64,000 bases of DNA, taken from contig OW203773.1 in NCBI GenBank assembly GCA_934045905.1, positions 21,191,246-21,255,245 on the forward strand, written 5' to 3'. Below are positions 23,038-35,636 of the stretch, one piece after another. A program made the position numbers and the translations under genes. This DNA comes from Leuctra nigra (Eukaryota; Arthropoda; Insecta; Plecoptera; Leuctridae). The first letter of the stretch is position 1. Every line of letters starts with the position of its first letter. The notes below the pieces were generated by a model that was given only the letters and a program-made list of their open reading frames with translations, did not search any database and was not told the origin of the DNA.

Positions 23038-23943
23038 TTGAGCGAGCGTTGCGAGCGTCACCACGGTACTCTTACGGCACTTTCTCTGTGTTTTTTTTTT
23101 TTTTTTTTGTGTTCACTGCCCAGGTCAAACGGCACAACCAATCGATCTGAAATTTTGCACATATAGTAACGTAATCTATGCGGTCCCTGGGATCGTTTTT
23201 GAACGGGCTCATGTGATTGGTTCAAATTTTAAAAAAAATATCTTTTGATTGGTAGTTCCGATCAATTTGAAATTTTGACAAGTCATGGTGACCAACATTG
23301 TACCCAATCTTACAAAGTTTCAGCCAAATCCTCCCATTGGTTAAAATTTAAAAAAATCTTTTATGTCATTTTTTTAATTTAAACTTGAACCGTATGACTG
23401 ATCAACTTAAAACTGTGCATGGTCATTGGGACTAACATTATCTGCATTTTTGACAATTTTCAGACTAATCTATGTTTAAATCCAAAAGTTATTGACGTTT
23501 TACGGACATTTTGCGTGTTGGCTGTCAAATATCTCGAAAATGTTGATCACGGCTACTTCGACTCTTTATAGTTCCAAGGTAGTTAGAGTAGAAACTTTCA
23601 AACGTATGAAACTGATATGACCATTCAACAGATCGATCTAATATTGTGTAAGTACACACACTTTTATCATATGGGTGGTCCCAGGTATATTTTTTTTTAA
23701 GAGATCCTGTGATTTTTGAATATTAACGAGGAACAGTTCAATCAGAAAGGTTCAAAAGGTTCAAGCTTTGCATGGTTATTGGGACTAATGTTTTAGGACA
23801 ATTTTGAGATTTTTATACTTGAGTCTGACGAAATTCAAGAATTATTGGCTTTTAATGATATTTTCGATAGACATAATTTCGGTTCGAGGTGTTGCGCCTG
23901 TCCGTGCTCGCTCATCAACGCGTTACACAGAGCGTTTTCCTAG
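23038..23943 (+). mobile_element. Helitron-like copy, right arm of a facing pair
   Basis: It runs from TTGAGCGAGCG (preceded by A) to TTTTCCTAG (followed by T). A T-rich tract at about 23090-23108 follows the CTTTCTCTGTG block. It is almost identical to the inverted copy at 21823-22725, with scattered single-base and homopolymer-length differences. Confidence 0.7.
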
Positions 23944-24184
23944 TTACTTCAATGTATAATTTCGACACGTTAACAAAAAAGGAGGAATTGTAAAATTTAA
24001 AATTATTATCTAATTCACTCAAATTCACAGACAATTCCGCAGTTCAACACGGCTTAACTAATCAAATTTAAATTTAGACCCCTATACCCAATTTTCGCAA
24101 ATAAAAAAAATAAACTACGAATTTGTACATTTACGATAATTAACTATAGAACACGCTTTTAACAAGAAAAATAATATTTAAATT
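23944..24184. other. AT-rich sequence
   Basis: I see no gene. It may be diverged units of the following repeat. Confidence 0.3.
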
Positions 24185-24560
24185 ACTAAATATAGCTAAT
24201 TTTCTTCAATTTTAAAATCCGTTAACAGGCAAATTCACGAAAATATTTAAACTATTAAATTCACCGTATTTTAACACCGTAGAGCGTTACTATAATTATC
24301 AAAATCACACTATTTTTAGCAGGTAAAAATAATTTTAAGCCCCTAAATATAACTAATTTTCGTCAATTTTAAAATACGTTAACAGTTAAATTCATAAATT
24401 CACTGTAACTTGTTGTATCACTATAATTATTTAAATAACACTGTTTAACCAGAAAAAAATTATATTGAAACACCCTAATGTAGCTAATTTTCGACCATTT
24501 TAAAATCCGTTAACAGGAACATATTTTTACGCCGTATTTTAACACTGTACCCTGTAATGT
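24185..24560 (+). repeat. Diverged tandem repeats around AATTTTAAAATCCGTTAACA
   Basis: The motif AGCTAATTTTC, then about six bases, then ATTTTAAAATCCGTTAACAG occurs near 24193, 24350 and 24482. The spacing is about 130-160 bases, with ACTATAATTAT blocks between. No open frame runs through it. Confidence 0.55.
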
Positions 24561-24579
24561 ATTAATTTACCTTCTACAG

Positions 24580-24830
24580 TCCACACGTCACACAAATTAA
24601 TCCCTTGTCCGTCACTGTAACCTGGTAGAGGTACAACTTGTTGCTAGAGCCGCGGGTGTCAGAGCCGCATACAGTGTTGCCACGCGTACGGTCGTGAACG
24701 TTCTGACTCTCCTTCACAGTCCCCAGCTATCCTAGGTGGCCACTAGCACCGTAACCATGGCAACCCCCAGCAAGCTGAGCGAGTGAGACAGTGCGGTGGA
24801 CAGAGGATGTCAGGTGGTTGGGGTTAATTG
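24580..24830. other. GC-richer island, possible promoter or first exon
   Basis: GC and CpG content jump here (GAGCCGCGGGTG, CCACGCGTACGG). An ACCATGGCAACC start context at about 24757 opens only nine codons before TGA; a donor-like CGAGTGAGA lies just there. This could be a first exon, but no partner exon was found. Confidence 0.3.
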
Positions 24831-25321
24831 ATGGGGGTGGGGGTTTTATGTGACTGTTTTTATATGTGGAATTAGATAAATTGTTATAAGTTGTTTTGTA
24901 TTTTTATGTAGGAATAGTTTTCTATCAATTTAATTTATCCTTCGTACTTGTTTTTGAAGTGTGTTTTATGTTTTGTTGTGTTTCATTCCTTACGAAAAAA
25001 TATTTTGCGTTCATTAAAATTATAATTAATTGTAGTGTTTTGTACCATTGTATAATATATAATATAATTAAATATATTATGATAAATTTATTATAATAAT
25101 TATTAAAAATTATTATAAAAAAAATTATAATTTTTACTACAAACTATAATAATTATTGATAAATATAGCTTTTATTATTATATCCTATATTTTTTTCGTA
25201 ATGGTTATGTTTGAGTACTGTAATTTTGTATATTTTGTTGTTGTTACGAAGGTGCTCTGTTGTAGCACATACTTTTTTATTTCATCTTTATCAGGCTGTT
25301 TTCTTTTTAAATTTTATTGGT
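24831..25321. other. Very AT-rich sequence
   Basis: T-rich then A/T-rich (TTATAATAATTATTAAAAAT-like) DNA. I see no gene. Confidence 0.35.
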
Positions 25322-25548
25322 GTTTAACGTCGCACTGTTCTGCAACTAGGCTAATGGCGCCGGATTATTGATTATTAATGATTATGATGATTAAGAATAA
25401 AAGGTGAGGATGGGGGCGGTCGTGGCCTATTAGTAGGGAACCTTCCCAGAATTTGTCTCGACTGAGGGAAACTAAGAATATAACTCAGTCTCGATGGATG
25501 GCCGCGGGAATCGAATCCGGGACCTCCAAGTCTGAGCCAACTTGCTTC
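25322..25548 (-). mobile_element. tRNA-headed SINE, near full length but diverged
   Basis: On the minus strand a B box (GGATTCGATTCC-like) lies near 25510-25525 and the family end CAGAACAGTGCGACGTTAAA near 25326-25345. The CAT-rich middle is rearranged. Confidence 0.7.
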
Positions 25549-28500
25549 GGAAACTCATAGAGAATTATTTAATTTTATTCTGTGTTACATTTTTGTAATT
25601 TGCTTGAAATTAAATGCTCCTGCAATTCCTGACCCAGTTTCAACTTGGCATTAATACTCGTTTAAGAAAGTCGGGGAAGTAAAAGATTAAATCTGATTGC
25701 AACCAGCAGTAACACGTACTAGTTATGGGCAGGAAAAGGAAACGTACGGGATTGGCTGCAACTCTTGTTCAATTTAGTTCAACCGCATTCAATGGTTTTA
25801 AAGGGGTTCTATACTCAAGGGTTTTAATCTATGGAATTACTTAAATCTTCAATAATATATTATTCAACAATTGGATATTACATCAAATGTGATAAAAATT
25901 ATACCGTATGGGAAAATGTAAGGCACATTTTTATTAATGTCTTCTGATTTTGTTTTGGTTTTGGTATAATTCACTGAAACTAATGTGAGAGTGCATTTTA
26001 TTTTGCTAGATTTCAATACTTCAGTGAAAAAATTGTTCTAAATTCACTCAATTAACTCTCACTGAATATTGATAGTTAATTTTGAAGCTATACAGCGAAA
26101 GTTTTTTAATGCCTGGTTATCTTTTAAACAGTCAATTAGGGCCATGTTGTCATGGAAACAACCAATGACAATCCTCGAATTACCGTATACAACTTATTAC
26201 TGATTTATCACTTTATTTAGAAATGTATTTTTAGAAAGTAAAAATCCATTGTGCAAAAGAAATCATTGATTTTCTTTGAATACCAAACTATTTCCAAACT
26301 ACTATAATTGAAATAAGAATATTCATCCCTAAGGTGAACTCAAACGTGGGTACAAAATAAAAACATCGATTTTATCCGCTTTCAATAAGAGGTTGGAAAT
26401 GTTCTCTGGGGAGTACTTTATTGTCACTACAGTAAAACTAAAAGCAGAGAGTGCTCCGCAGGTATGAAGAGAAGAACCCACATTTTATCTGAAAACCACC
26501 TGAAATGTGGGCCCAAACAACTATTTTTCTCACTCAACTGTTTTAATTTGCCACCAGATGTTTCGGAAGTACTTGTTCCATGATTCAGATTTTTTTACTG
26601 ACGCCGTAAATTCCAGGGTACTTTCAACTCGTCTTTTTTCACCTCTTTATGAAGTCAACAATAAAATAGTGTCAACAATTATAAAAAATGTGACGGTCGT
26701 TTGTTGACCGTCTGTAATTTCTTAAAAATCTATAACCAATTTTGCATTCAATTACTCAATAAAGGCTTTAAGCAATTTGTCACCTTGAATATAACATATT
26801 GTTTGGAAACAATTATAGTGTGGGCAATTCAAACCCAAAATGATAAACTTAGCGTTTTGCATATTTTAATCATAATTAAATATTTATAAGTAAAAATAAA
26901 AAAGAAAGAGAACAGAAGATCCCTTCACGAGATATCTGAGGATTAGAACAATCTTGTGCGATGTTCCCTTATGCCATAGGATTGTTCCATGTCTGATTGC
27001 GCCATGTACTCGAGTTCCAGCAAATGTTTGGGAAATTCTCGAAGAAACTTCTCCGTAAAGAATTCGCAAGGAAATATTATACAAGATCCTTACTGATGGA
27101 AGGAAGATGCTGATAAATTATCATATTAAACTGAATGCGTAGCTCGTTAGATGGCGCCTTATGTAAATGCCCCGCCATTTGTTTCGTGATCAACAGAGAG
27201 AGGAGAGAGAGGAGGGGGGGGGGGGAAGAGTGGAATAGTATGTATTTATAAGTACACCTAGAGCATGTTATAGGATTATAATGGCATTATTGTGTACTAT
27301 GTTGGTGAAAGTATATAGCCGACATATAATCAGGGTTTACATTTTAAGATCATATTGTAATTAAAGCGTATGTAATAATGTGGTCGTAATAAGAGAAGTA
27401 TATGTACTGTGTGGTATACAGATAGTTTAGGTTAAAGGTTTAGGGTATAAAAAGATGACGACAATAGTTGGGGAATCCCAGAATTTACATTTAAAACCCA
27501 ATAAAACCCTTGAAAGCGTCAGTTATAAAGATAGTTGTGTATAACTATCACCACATTGAGATGCAGGTTTACATCTTTTTTTTAGCCAATAGCAGCCAGG
27601 GGTTTGCTTTCACCCTAAAGCACTAATTGGTGAGTACCTAGTTAAATATATTATTCTATTTCTTTCATGACAGTTACAAAATCTTAATAAGCTTTGATAA
27701 AAAAAACTCTTCTGTGGTAAAAATTATATATGTAGCAAGATCCAAAAAAAAGTTAAATTTGTCACTTTGAGCTTGCATTTATTTCACAAATGCAAAATTG
27801 TTGAATTTTCCTTATGTTTACGGCTGTTACATAACGTTTAATACGAGCAATGCCAGTTTGTCCAATGTCCTGATAAGTATGTAGGATAAAGATCCCTTTA
27901 GCGGCTGTGTTTTATTGGCTGTTGCCAAGGTTTCAACCGATAAATCCTGACGCTAACTTTATCGGGATATTACAACCAGGCCTAAGTCAATCAAACGGGC
28001 CGCCGAGTGGAAAATCAGCTCTGTAATCAGATTTTATAAAAATATGATTTTTCGAGGGATTTGTATCATTGACTTTAACGCCTAGAGACTTAAACTTTTA
28101 CCTTCACTTTAAGGCGTTCCTCGGTGCTTTCGGATTCATACGAAACTTCTTAAGAAACTTAAGACACATCTTAAAGTGTAGGAAGAAGTCGACAAAAAAG
28201 TCAGGGAAATCCTATCACAGAATAAATCTCATAAAAGGATTACAGATCTGATTCGTCACTCCAAGGGCCAATTTACTGGAAGGCTCTGTAAAAACCGTAA
28301 TAATAAACAAAATTCAATAATTTTGTATCAGTGACTTTGCAATTAATAAAGAAAGACATTTGCTCAAGTGACAACATTCAAAATGGGCGAGACCTGCACT
28401 AAAATGTAACCATTGAAGATCCTAAATATCACTATAACTTTGGAACCTTTAAAATTATGAAAAATATTAAAAAGTTAGTATAGTGAACTGTTTAGTCGAT

Positions 28501-28675
28501 CTTATGCAATATAAACAACATTTTGCTGTCGATTCTTATGATCAAATAAAATTCACTTTGTCTAACCGAGAAAACCAAGAATACGACTACACTCAGGTGG
28601 TTTCTATGATATTAGTTCAAGGAGAACATTTGTAATAACATCTGCTTTAGTTTTTTGTAACAGTAAACTTGTAAC
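25549..28675. other. Long stretch without assignable genes
   Basis: AT-rich throughout, except a purine tract at 27192-27232. Short frames (for example 26507-26707 and 26884-27084) carry no recognisable domain. I found no paired transposon termini. Confidence 0.35.
27192..27232 (+). repeat. GA-rich tract running into poly(G)
   Basis: GAGAGAGGAGAGAGAGGAGG followed by about 12 G. It is a low-complexity purine tract. Confidence 0.8.
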
Positions 28676-29236
28676 GCAATTGACCAATGTAGATCTCCTC
28701 CCCCCACTACGTCATAAAACAAAAGTCAATGTTTGGTCACTGACAGCTGTCAGTGACCAAACAACTGTCAGTTAACAGCAAACAGCTGTTTCTTACAGAA
28801 TTTAACAGTTTTACAATCTACAAATTGCCATTAATAATAGTAATGATTTAAACTATCTACTTGAATCTTGTTCAGTCTCAATTAACTTATCATATGAGAG
28901 CTAAGGCCTTTTTAAGTTGACGAAACAATCCAGTGACAGAAGCCATTAAAAAGTAAAACAATTTGGCAACATACCTGACAAAATATAATTTGTTTCGTTG
29001 TACCACTGTAATAATTGTCCAGCAATCATCAAACATGATTTATATGAGTTTAAATATATTGATTGTTCTATTTCAAGTGGTAAATTAAACTATTAAACAC
29101 GTGTGAGCTAAATTATTTGATCTTTTTGAATTTCATTTGTTTCAATGAAAAATTGTTATTTTTCTAAGAACCCTGGAGTTACCATGGTAATACTTTTGTC
29201 TTTCATAAGGCAACGCCCACCTACATTGGTCAATTA
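28676..29236. mobile_element. Palindrome-flanked element with ATTGACCAATGTAG termini
   Basis: ATTGACCAATGTAG at about 28679 and CTACATTGGTCAAT ending near 29232 are inverted. Imperfect symmetry extends about 45 bases inward (CATAAAACAAAAG versus CTTTTGTCTTTCATAA). AATT abuts both ends and may belong to the target. No coding sequence is seen. Confidence 0.5.
28731..28762. repeat. Perfect 32-bp palindrome
   Basis: GTTTGGTCACTGACAG is followed directly by its reverse complement with no spacer. The centre is CAGCTG, an E-box-like hexamer. ACAACTGTCAG and AACAGCTGTTT follow within 50 bases. Confidence 0.9.
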
Positions 29237-29696
29237 AAATTTCAATTGTTTATCCTTTTTCACTGCACTTGGAAATACGAGCTGTCAAAATAAAAAAGTG
29301 AATCTAGAGTTTCCAATATGCACCAATGTACCCCCAGCGCCACTAGCGAAATAATTCGGCAAAGCTGTACATAGAAGAATCTTCAATGTATCATCTCTTA
29401 TTGGTAGTGGCCATAGGAACCGATAAAAATCAACAGATAACTCAAAATAGCTCAGAAATAGTAAAAGAGAGGAGCAACCTAATAATGTTATCAGATTCAG
29501 TGGAATTTTTGACGTACGTCACATTTTGCACAGTGAAATATCCTGTGGTGTATTATTGTAAGAATGCATGTAATGAGTTATGTTTACTAAATGCTGCAAC
29601 TAAGGGTATGAGGATCACGTCAAGAGTTGCTTATTTATGCCACCCATCGCGCAGAATCGCAGAAAGGATATTGGAAGGATGGCCAGACGATAGCTC
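29237..29696. other. Unassigned sequence
   Basis: The frame at 29386-29784 runs into a MITE, so its apparent end is accidental. Its RVAYLCHPSRRIAERILEGW stretch is not recognised. I do not call a gene. Confidence 0.3.
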
Positions 29697-30030
29697 CCCA
29701 CTAAATAATTTTAAAAAATCAGATAGTAACGACCCATTACAGCCTAATAGACTAAATAATGCCGCACACTGGAGTTCATTTTGACCTCTGGTACGACCTC
29801 AAAGTGTTAAATACAATATTTTTAATAAAATAATAAAAAATAATCGTATTTTACACTTTGAGGTCGCACCAGAGGTCATAAAGTACTCCAGTGTGCGGCA
29901 TTATTTAGTCTATTAGGCTGTAATGGGTCGTTACTATCTGATTTTTTAAAATTATTAAGTGGGAAGACAAAATTTCAAAAAACGCTCTGACGAATCGTGC
30001 GATTTCCGTTGGCTTCCGTTTGCCTCTTAA
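29697..30030. mobile_element. TTAA-type palindromic element lacking the nested MITE
   Basis: It matches the element at 10897-11430 through AAAATCAGATAGTAACGACC, AATGCCGCAC and inverted counterparts. The right end is TTTGCCTC, then TTAA (30027-30030). The left outermost part is lost. The site corresponding to the insertion at 11014 is uninterrupted. Confidence 0.65.
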
Positions 30031-30120
30031 GAAAGAGAAGTGTTGGAAGACCTAGAGCACAATGGAAGAGTTTGATTGAAGAAGATGGAGGGTGAAGAGA
30101 GTGAAGAGGAAGAAGAGTTA
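30031..30120 (+). pseudogene. Possible LINE C-terminal remnant
   Basis: The frame reads VGRPRAQWKSLIEEDGG, like the basic R-R-x-W end of several LINE polyproteins. It starts at the edge of a MITE and stops after about 20 codons, so this is a suggestion only. Confidence 0.25.
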
Positions 30121-31507
30121 GATGATGCAATTTTATCCGGCCCGGCTACCCGGTTAAGAAATATAATAGCCCTAGTTTAATTGGTTTGATAATGTATTGT
30201 CTACCACCTGACCCAAAATATATTAAAAACAGGTTTTCCTTAAATAAAAAAAATCGCGCTGTCTGTCATTATCAGAAACAAAAGTGAGTCAACACTAGGT
30301 TCCTATAGCCATCACATATCGCTTATTTGCTCGAATTACCCTGTATCTTGTAGAGATATTCCCATCTCCTGCACACCTAACATATAATGTATACGCGCAG
30401 AGGCTCACTTGGGATGTTGTTAGTGATGAATACTCGGCTAATGTGAGGCGCAAATAGACAGCTCTCCACAACAGCGAGATACATAATGTGATGTTTGCGC
30501 TTCAATACGGCCTCGGGTGAGTCTTAATCATTATATGTCAGGGTAAGTTGTTAGTGGAATATAATGTAACATGTGTTAAGGAAGGGAACCCCCGCGGTCA
30601 CAGAAATTGCTTGCCTAATTCTAGTCCTTTTTTATTAGAACTTGATTGTCTGGAAGACAACATGATTCGAGCTTGTGGGGTTTGAGGGTTTGATTGTAAG
30701 AACCAAACAACCACCTCATACCTGTTTAAAAAAATTTATTCGACCTCCAACTTAGCAGTTTATAGTAAGTTGGCACATTTTAATACCATGATACCATTTT
30801 AATAATATGAATGCCCTGATGGATATAGGTTTATTATTTAAAATTATTTTCATAATGTCGCCCAGAGAAATAAATAAGTAGACAGATTTACATAAAACTA
30901 GCAAATAAATACTAATTAATAAGACAAGAAAGACAAATTTACCACTTTCCTACCTAACAACCATAAGTTTGTCTTTCATCTCAAAACATTGTCAAAACAC
31001 TCGCATTTTTACAACCAAAAGTCCATTATGAGAAAGCTTCGTCAAGAATACATTTTTTACAAACTAAAATGTCTGTAAAATCGTGTAAAATCCCCAAGAA
31101 AAGAAGCACATTTCTGAAGATACTCTTCAACATCATCCAGGAAACAGAAAGAACAATTTTCTAGGTATTTTCACGAATACAAGAATTTTCACAAGATACA
31201 AGAAAACTCATAAAACTTCTCTATATTTCCTCATCCGCCGTTCTCATTTCGTTTCATTGGATATTTATTCAAGTGCATACATTTAAACTGCATTTCACTG
31301 CACACTTGATACAAATGTTTCCTCAGGAAATTGTTGCAATTTGTAGTTTTCGCATCCTGTAAGCGCCTTAAGCTAGACGAAGAAAGAGCTAATAAGATGG
31401 TAACAACACCATGGGAGTAAGAGAGAAGAAAATATTAGTGCAAGATCTCAAAATATTTTGTGTAGGTATAATATCTTGAAAGTTGTTCAGAAACGTTCGT
31501 TCATTTT
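30121..31507. other. AT-rich sequence without recognised features
   Basis: I see no gene or paired termini. Confidence 0.3.
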
Positions 31508-31528
31508 GGGGGGGGGGGGGGGGGGGGG
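31508..31528 (+). repeat. Poly(G) tract
   Basis: About 21 consecutive G. True length may differ because such runs assemble poorly. Confidence 0.8.
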
Positions 31529-31552
31529 TTGGTTAACAACTCTTTTACTATA

Positions 31553-31706
31553 AGGCTAATGGCGACGGATGAATGATTATGATGATGATTGCGAGATGAT
31601 GATGATGAAGAATAAGTGATGATGAACAGTGGGAAGGAGGCAGTCGAGGTCTATTAGTAGGGAACCTTCCCAACATTTGCCTCTCAAAAAAGGAAACAAT
31701 ATCTGA
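31553..31706 (-). mobile_element. tRNA-headed SINE, internal part
   Basis: The minus strand shows the CAT-rich region and CCTACTAATAGACCTCGACT-like body. Both the tRNA head and the GTGCGACGTTAAAC end are missing. Confidence 0.65.
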
Positions 31707-32057
31707 AAATTTCTATTTTCACAATTTTGAAATAATGTAATAAAGCCCTGTCAATCCACGCTGCCATTTGCTCTCGCTACGGAGCGCTAGCTACAATTGT
31801 CCTTTTTTCCTACCACGCATGTCTGTACAAAATTACAGATATATGACAGCTCAGTATAAACTTCTTGTACTTGAAATATAAAGCCAAACTGTTGTGTTCG
31901 GAGTGAAGGTAATTGTTTTAAAATGTAATATATACTACTTAAATATAGAAATAGTCTCAATTACTTACTTTTTATACTAGAAGCTCACTTTATTTTAAAC
32001 AACTTCGTTTGTTATCAATTCAGACAAATCTAGCAACTGTCAACAACATTTGAGCTA
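31707..32057. other. Sequence flanking the foldback element
   Basis: I see no gene. It ends in the TA that abuts the foldback terminus. Confidence 0.3.
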
Positions 32058-32979
32058 TCTAGTGGAGCGGTCGCTCCACGCCAGCCAAGTCGTACGGCGC
32101 GCACACTCTCACAAAACATACCATTCAAACCTAAAGGCTGGAGCAACCCACTTTTACTGTAAGCATCAAAGTGGCATATACGGCCTACTGGATCTTAAAA
32201 ATGGAAAATCTCACATTGTTGCGAAATATCTTAATTTCGAGCAATGGCCCACCCCACCACATATACCAAATTTGGGAACAATAAGTTATGCCGTTTGCGA
32301 GCTAGAGGACCGTGAAAACAGTGAAGTTGTACGGCTTTCTTCAGATGATTATTATTCTTAATCATCTTCCAATAAATTCCGCGGTCTCCGCCACAGCCTA
32401 AACGGCTGGGTCGATTTACCCGAAATTTTCACCACATATACAGCTCGTCTGCCTGAAGATACCTTGCCCTTACAATTTTTTTGTGCAGCCATTTTGAAAC
32501 CGGAAGTGACGTCATATCTCGAGAACGGCTAGACCGATCGGAACGAAATTTGCGCCAATCGATTCAGACGGTCCTGTTTATGAAATATCAATAGTCGAAA
32601 TATACATTTACTATTACCAAAACCGGAAATGACGTCATAAAAATGAAAAATCAGACTTTAATCACCTCTTACTGCAATAACTACATATCCAGAAGTCTTA
32701 TAATGATACAAAACATTTATATAAATTAATTCTTGGTGGCAGTGATTTCAGTTGCCATTTTGTTAACCGGAAGTGATGCCATATCTCGAAAACGGCTGGA
32801 CCGATTGGAACGAAGCTTTCGCTATTCCTCATGGAATATCATTTTAAGCATTATTTAGTACCAAACGCATGTTTTCTTAGTAACCAAATCGGAAATGGCT
32901 AATTTTTTTAAAGGAATAAGTCATTGTTGATCCGATTTGTGTTACAAGTGTGAAAATCATCTAAAAAAAGGAGTGATAT
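32058..32979 (+). repeat. Left arm of the foldback element
   Basis: Positions 32058-32330 mirror 37920-38191. The remainder mirrors parts of 36540-37900: paired blocks include CGGAAGTGACGTCATATCTC and AACGGCTGGACCGATTGGAA. A 103-codon frame here (32050-32361) is a by-product of the terminal repeat. Confidence 0.75.
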
Positions 32980-33479
32980 CCCCATAAAAAACACTCCGTG
33001 TAAAAATACCAGCCAAGTCTCTTCAACTATAAAAAAATATAGGAAATCTAAAAAATTCAGCACTGAAAAGTAGTGATATCAAAAAATGGGCCAAGTCAAA
33101 ACATGATTTTAAAAACCGAAATATACTTGGCGCATCGTTTTTTTTTTAGGACATTAAGTATATTATTTATATTTAAATTTACATTTGATTTTTGGCATCT
33201 ATATTATTTATACATGATTTTAAAAACCGAAATATACTTGGCGCATCGTTTTTTTAGGACATTAAGTATATTATTTATATTTAAATTTACATTTGATTTT
33301 TGGCATCTATATTATTTATACACGATGCGCCAAGTATATTTCGGTTTTTAAAATCATGTTTTGACTTCGCCCATTTTTTGATATCACTACTTTTCAGTGC
33401 TGAATTTTTTAGATTTCCTATATTTTTTATAGTTGAAGAGACTTGGCGGGTATTTTTACACGGAGTGTTTTTTATGGGG
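32980..33479. mobile_element. Nested palindromic element, ACACTCCGTG family, copy A
   Basis: CCCCATAAAAAACACTCCGT at the left and its inverted complement ending at 33479 are termini of a 500-bp element whose arms are about 180 bp. Between them, AAACCGAAATATACTTGGCG with CATCG occurs twice in direct orientation (about 33113 and 33224), followed by the inverted version. The frame at 33073-33351 merely reads through the repeats. Confidence 0.7.
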
Positions 33480-34761
33480 TAGGTACTACATGAAGGAAAT
33501 AAATATTTGAATGAATATGATACAGAATGAAGCCATCGAGAACAGAGTATAGTAACTTATCAAACATCACACATCACGGTACATCATTCTAAGCTTGAAG
33601 TGTGGAGCCCCATTGCAATTTGACCGAAGTTCACAAATAAAGTAATATTTTTAGCTGAGAAAAGTTAAAGTCCATGCTACGCGATTGTGTGAAAAGACAT
33701 AGGATCAAGAGGAGTGAGCGAGAAAGACAGTGCCAAGGATACGCAACACCACAGGCGCAAGAGAGAAAGCTGCACCGTGTTAAGGTATAAGGGATGTGGA
33801 GAGAAGGAGCTGTTGTGTGAGTGAGATGGGGAGAGTTGATTACACCCAGTCAATGTGGTGTGCGAGAGAGACGGAGCTAGAGATCGAGATTGATGGTGTA
33901 GAAGTGCGGCCACTAGGAGAAGAACACGTGAGAATCGATAGAGAGGTTACGAGAGAGAAGAATCTACATAATAGGAACCATTTCTTATAGTATTTGTATT
34001 GTAAAGAGTATTTACGCACGTTATCAAATTCTGCTTTAAATTCTAGTAATCTAAAATTGTGTGTGTTTTTTTACATCAAAGGTAATTAAATTATTAAATA
34101 CAATATTTTGTCCTGTTTCACAGGACTTCTTCAGGTAGTTTCAAAAATTAAACGTGTAAAAATAAACGTATCTCAAGTTAAAGGACATTTTTTTGTAGAT
34201 TATATTTCATTTTTCTCGGGGTATTGACTAAAAGTTTCGTTTATCTTACTTATAGTTACCCAGTTCTGTCTGTCTGTCTGTGTGTGTGTGTCTGTCAGGA
34301 ACGGTTGCGCGCTTCGATTTGACATTGGTATTTATTGAAAACTATAACTAAGATGGAGGCGTTTTATTGCCATCATGTCTAAAATTACATCTTCTGCCTT
34401 TTGTGAATAAATTAATAACCGAAACTCACCTAAGACGAGCACCTTATCCTTTTGTAATTATAATAAATTCATAATAAGATACTAATACGGTCTAAACCAG
34501 CACATGACATTAAAAACGTCATCTCGGCAAGAAACTTCAAATGTTATTTTTCTTATTTTCTCTTGCTCTGAATTTCGTAGGCCGTGAACATGATCAAACC
34601 TAAGTCGATGGAGTTATATTATACATTTTCTTGGGAAATAATTTTCCTTCGTTTCTTATTTACTAAGAGTGGTGTGTATTGAGTCATGTAAACGACGTCA
34701 AGTTACTGTTGGTAATGTTTTAAACATCAATGCTTAAATTTTTACATTGCATACTGATAGG
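33480..34761. other. Central unassigned part of the foldback element
   Basis: A purine-rich stretch at about 33700-33960 stays open on both strands for 64-78 codons without a known domain. A CTGT/GT microsatellite lies at about 34265-34297. Otherwise nothing is assignable and no transposase motif is seen. Confidence 0.35.
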
Positions 34762-35038
34762 TACCTTAGAGGCAGATGGTCGGAAGTCAATTTTAATGAT
34801 TCTTAAAGTGATTTCAATAACCAGTAATTCTGAGCTGAATTCTTCATACAATCATATTTGTAATGGTGACATGGGCCTTCTGTAAGGGTACCTATACTTC
34901 AATATAACTGTATTTGTTAACATCAGTCCAATGGTAGGTACTTATAGAGCTTGATTACCATTCCAAAAGTGTGCACTGAGAAATCCAAAACATATGGCCT
35001 TCCGCTCTTATACCTACCTCTGACCTCAGAGAAACGGA
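34762..35038 (+). mobile_element. GGAAGTCAATTTT MITE, most complete copy
   Basis: It runs from CCTTAGAGGCAGATGGTCGG to CTTATACCTACCTCTGACCTC, with inverted termini that are imperfect but recognisable. The core has TTTGTAATGGTGACATG and CTTCAATATAACTGTATTTG. Confidence 0.65.
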
Positions 35039-35636
35039 TATAATGAAGCTCACCATGCATTCATAGTTTGCACGAGCTTCATTTGTTTTTCATCAACAAT
35101 GTAAAAAAGTAAATTTCAACCATTTTACAGATGTCAAGTCGATTAATGCTAATTATAAGGGTTTAATCAAAGATATTTGGTATATGAGGTGGTTTTATAC
35201 CCATAAAAATTTCTTCTGCAGTTTATTGCACAGGTAACCATTACCCAGAAAAAAACACTCCGTGTAAAAAAGGCAGCCAAGTCTCTTTACTTTAAAAAAA
35301 TTCAACACCGAAAAGGAGTGATATCAAAAAAGGAGCCAAGTCAATGACATTTCCAAATATTTAATCGTATCTTTGAAATAAAAGTATAAACACCGAGAAA
35401 TACTTTACAAAAGGACTTGGCGCATCGTTTTTTTAAAGACATCATTCTATCCTAAAAGTGGAAAGAAATTTACAAGTAGGTACATTTTCCTCTTTCTATT
35501 AGAGCCAGAATCTATGAATCAAGCTACTTTTAGTAATGACTATTTTATAGTTTTGTCAATGGCGATAGAAGCATGATTTTATGCTGTAATATATAAGTAA
35601 TATAAGGGTGAAAGAATTACATAACAATTGGAAGTG

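Noticed and set aside
29386..29784. 132-codon open frame
   Set aside because: Its last third lies in a MITE and it has no recognisable domain; composition is not coding-like.
33073..33482. Open frames with repeated FKFTFDFWHLYYLY
   Set aside because: They are translations of direct and inverted repeats inside the nested palindromic element.
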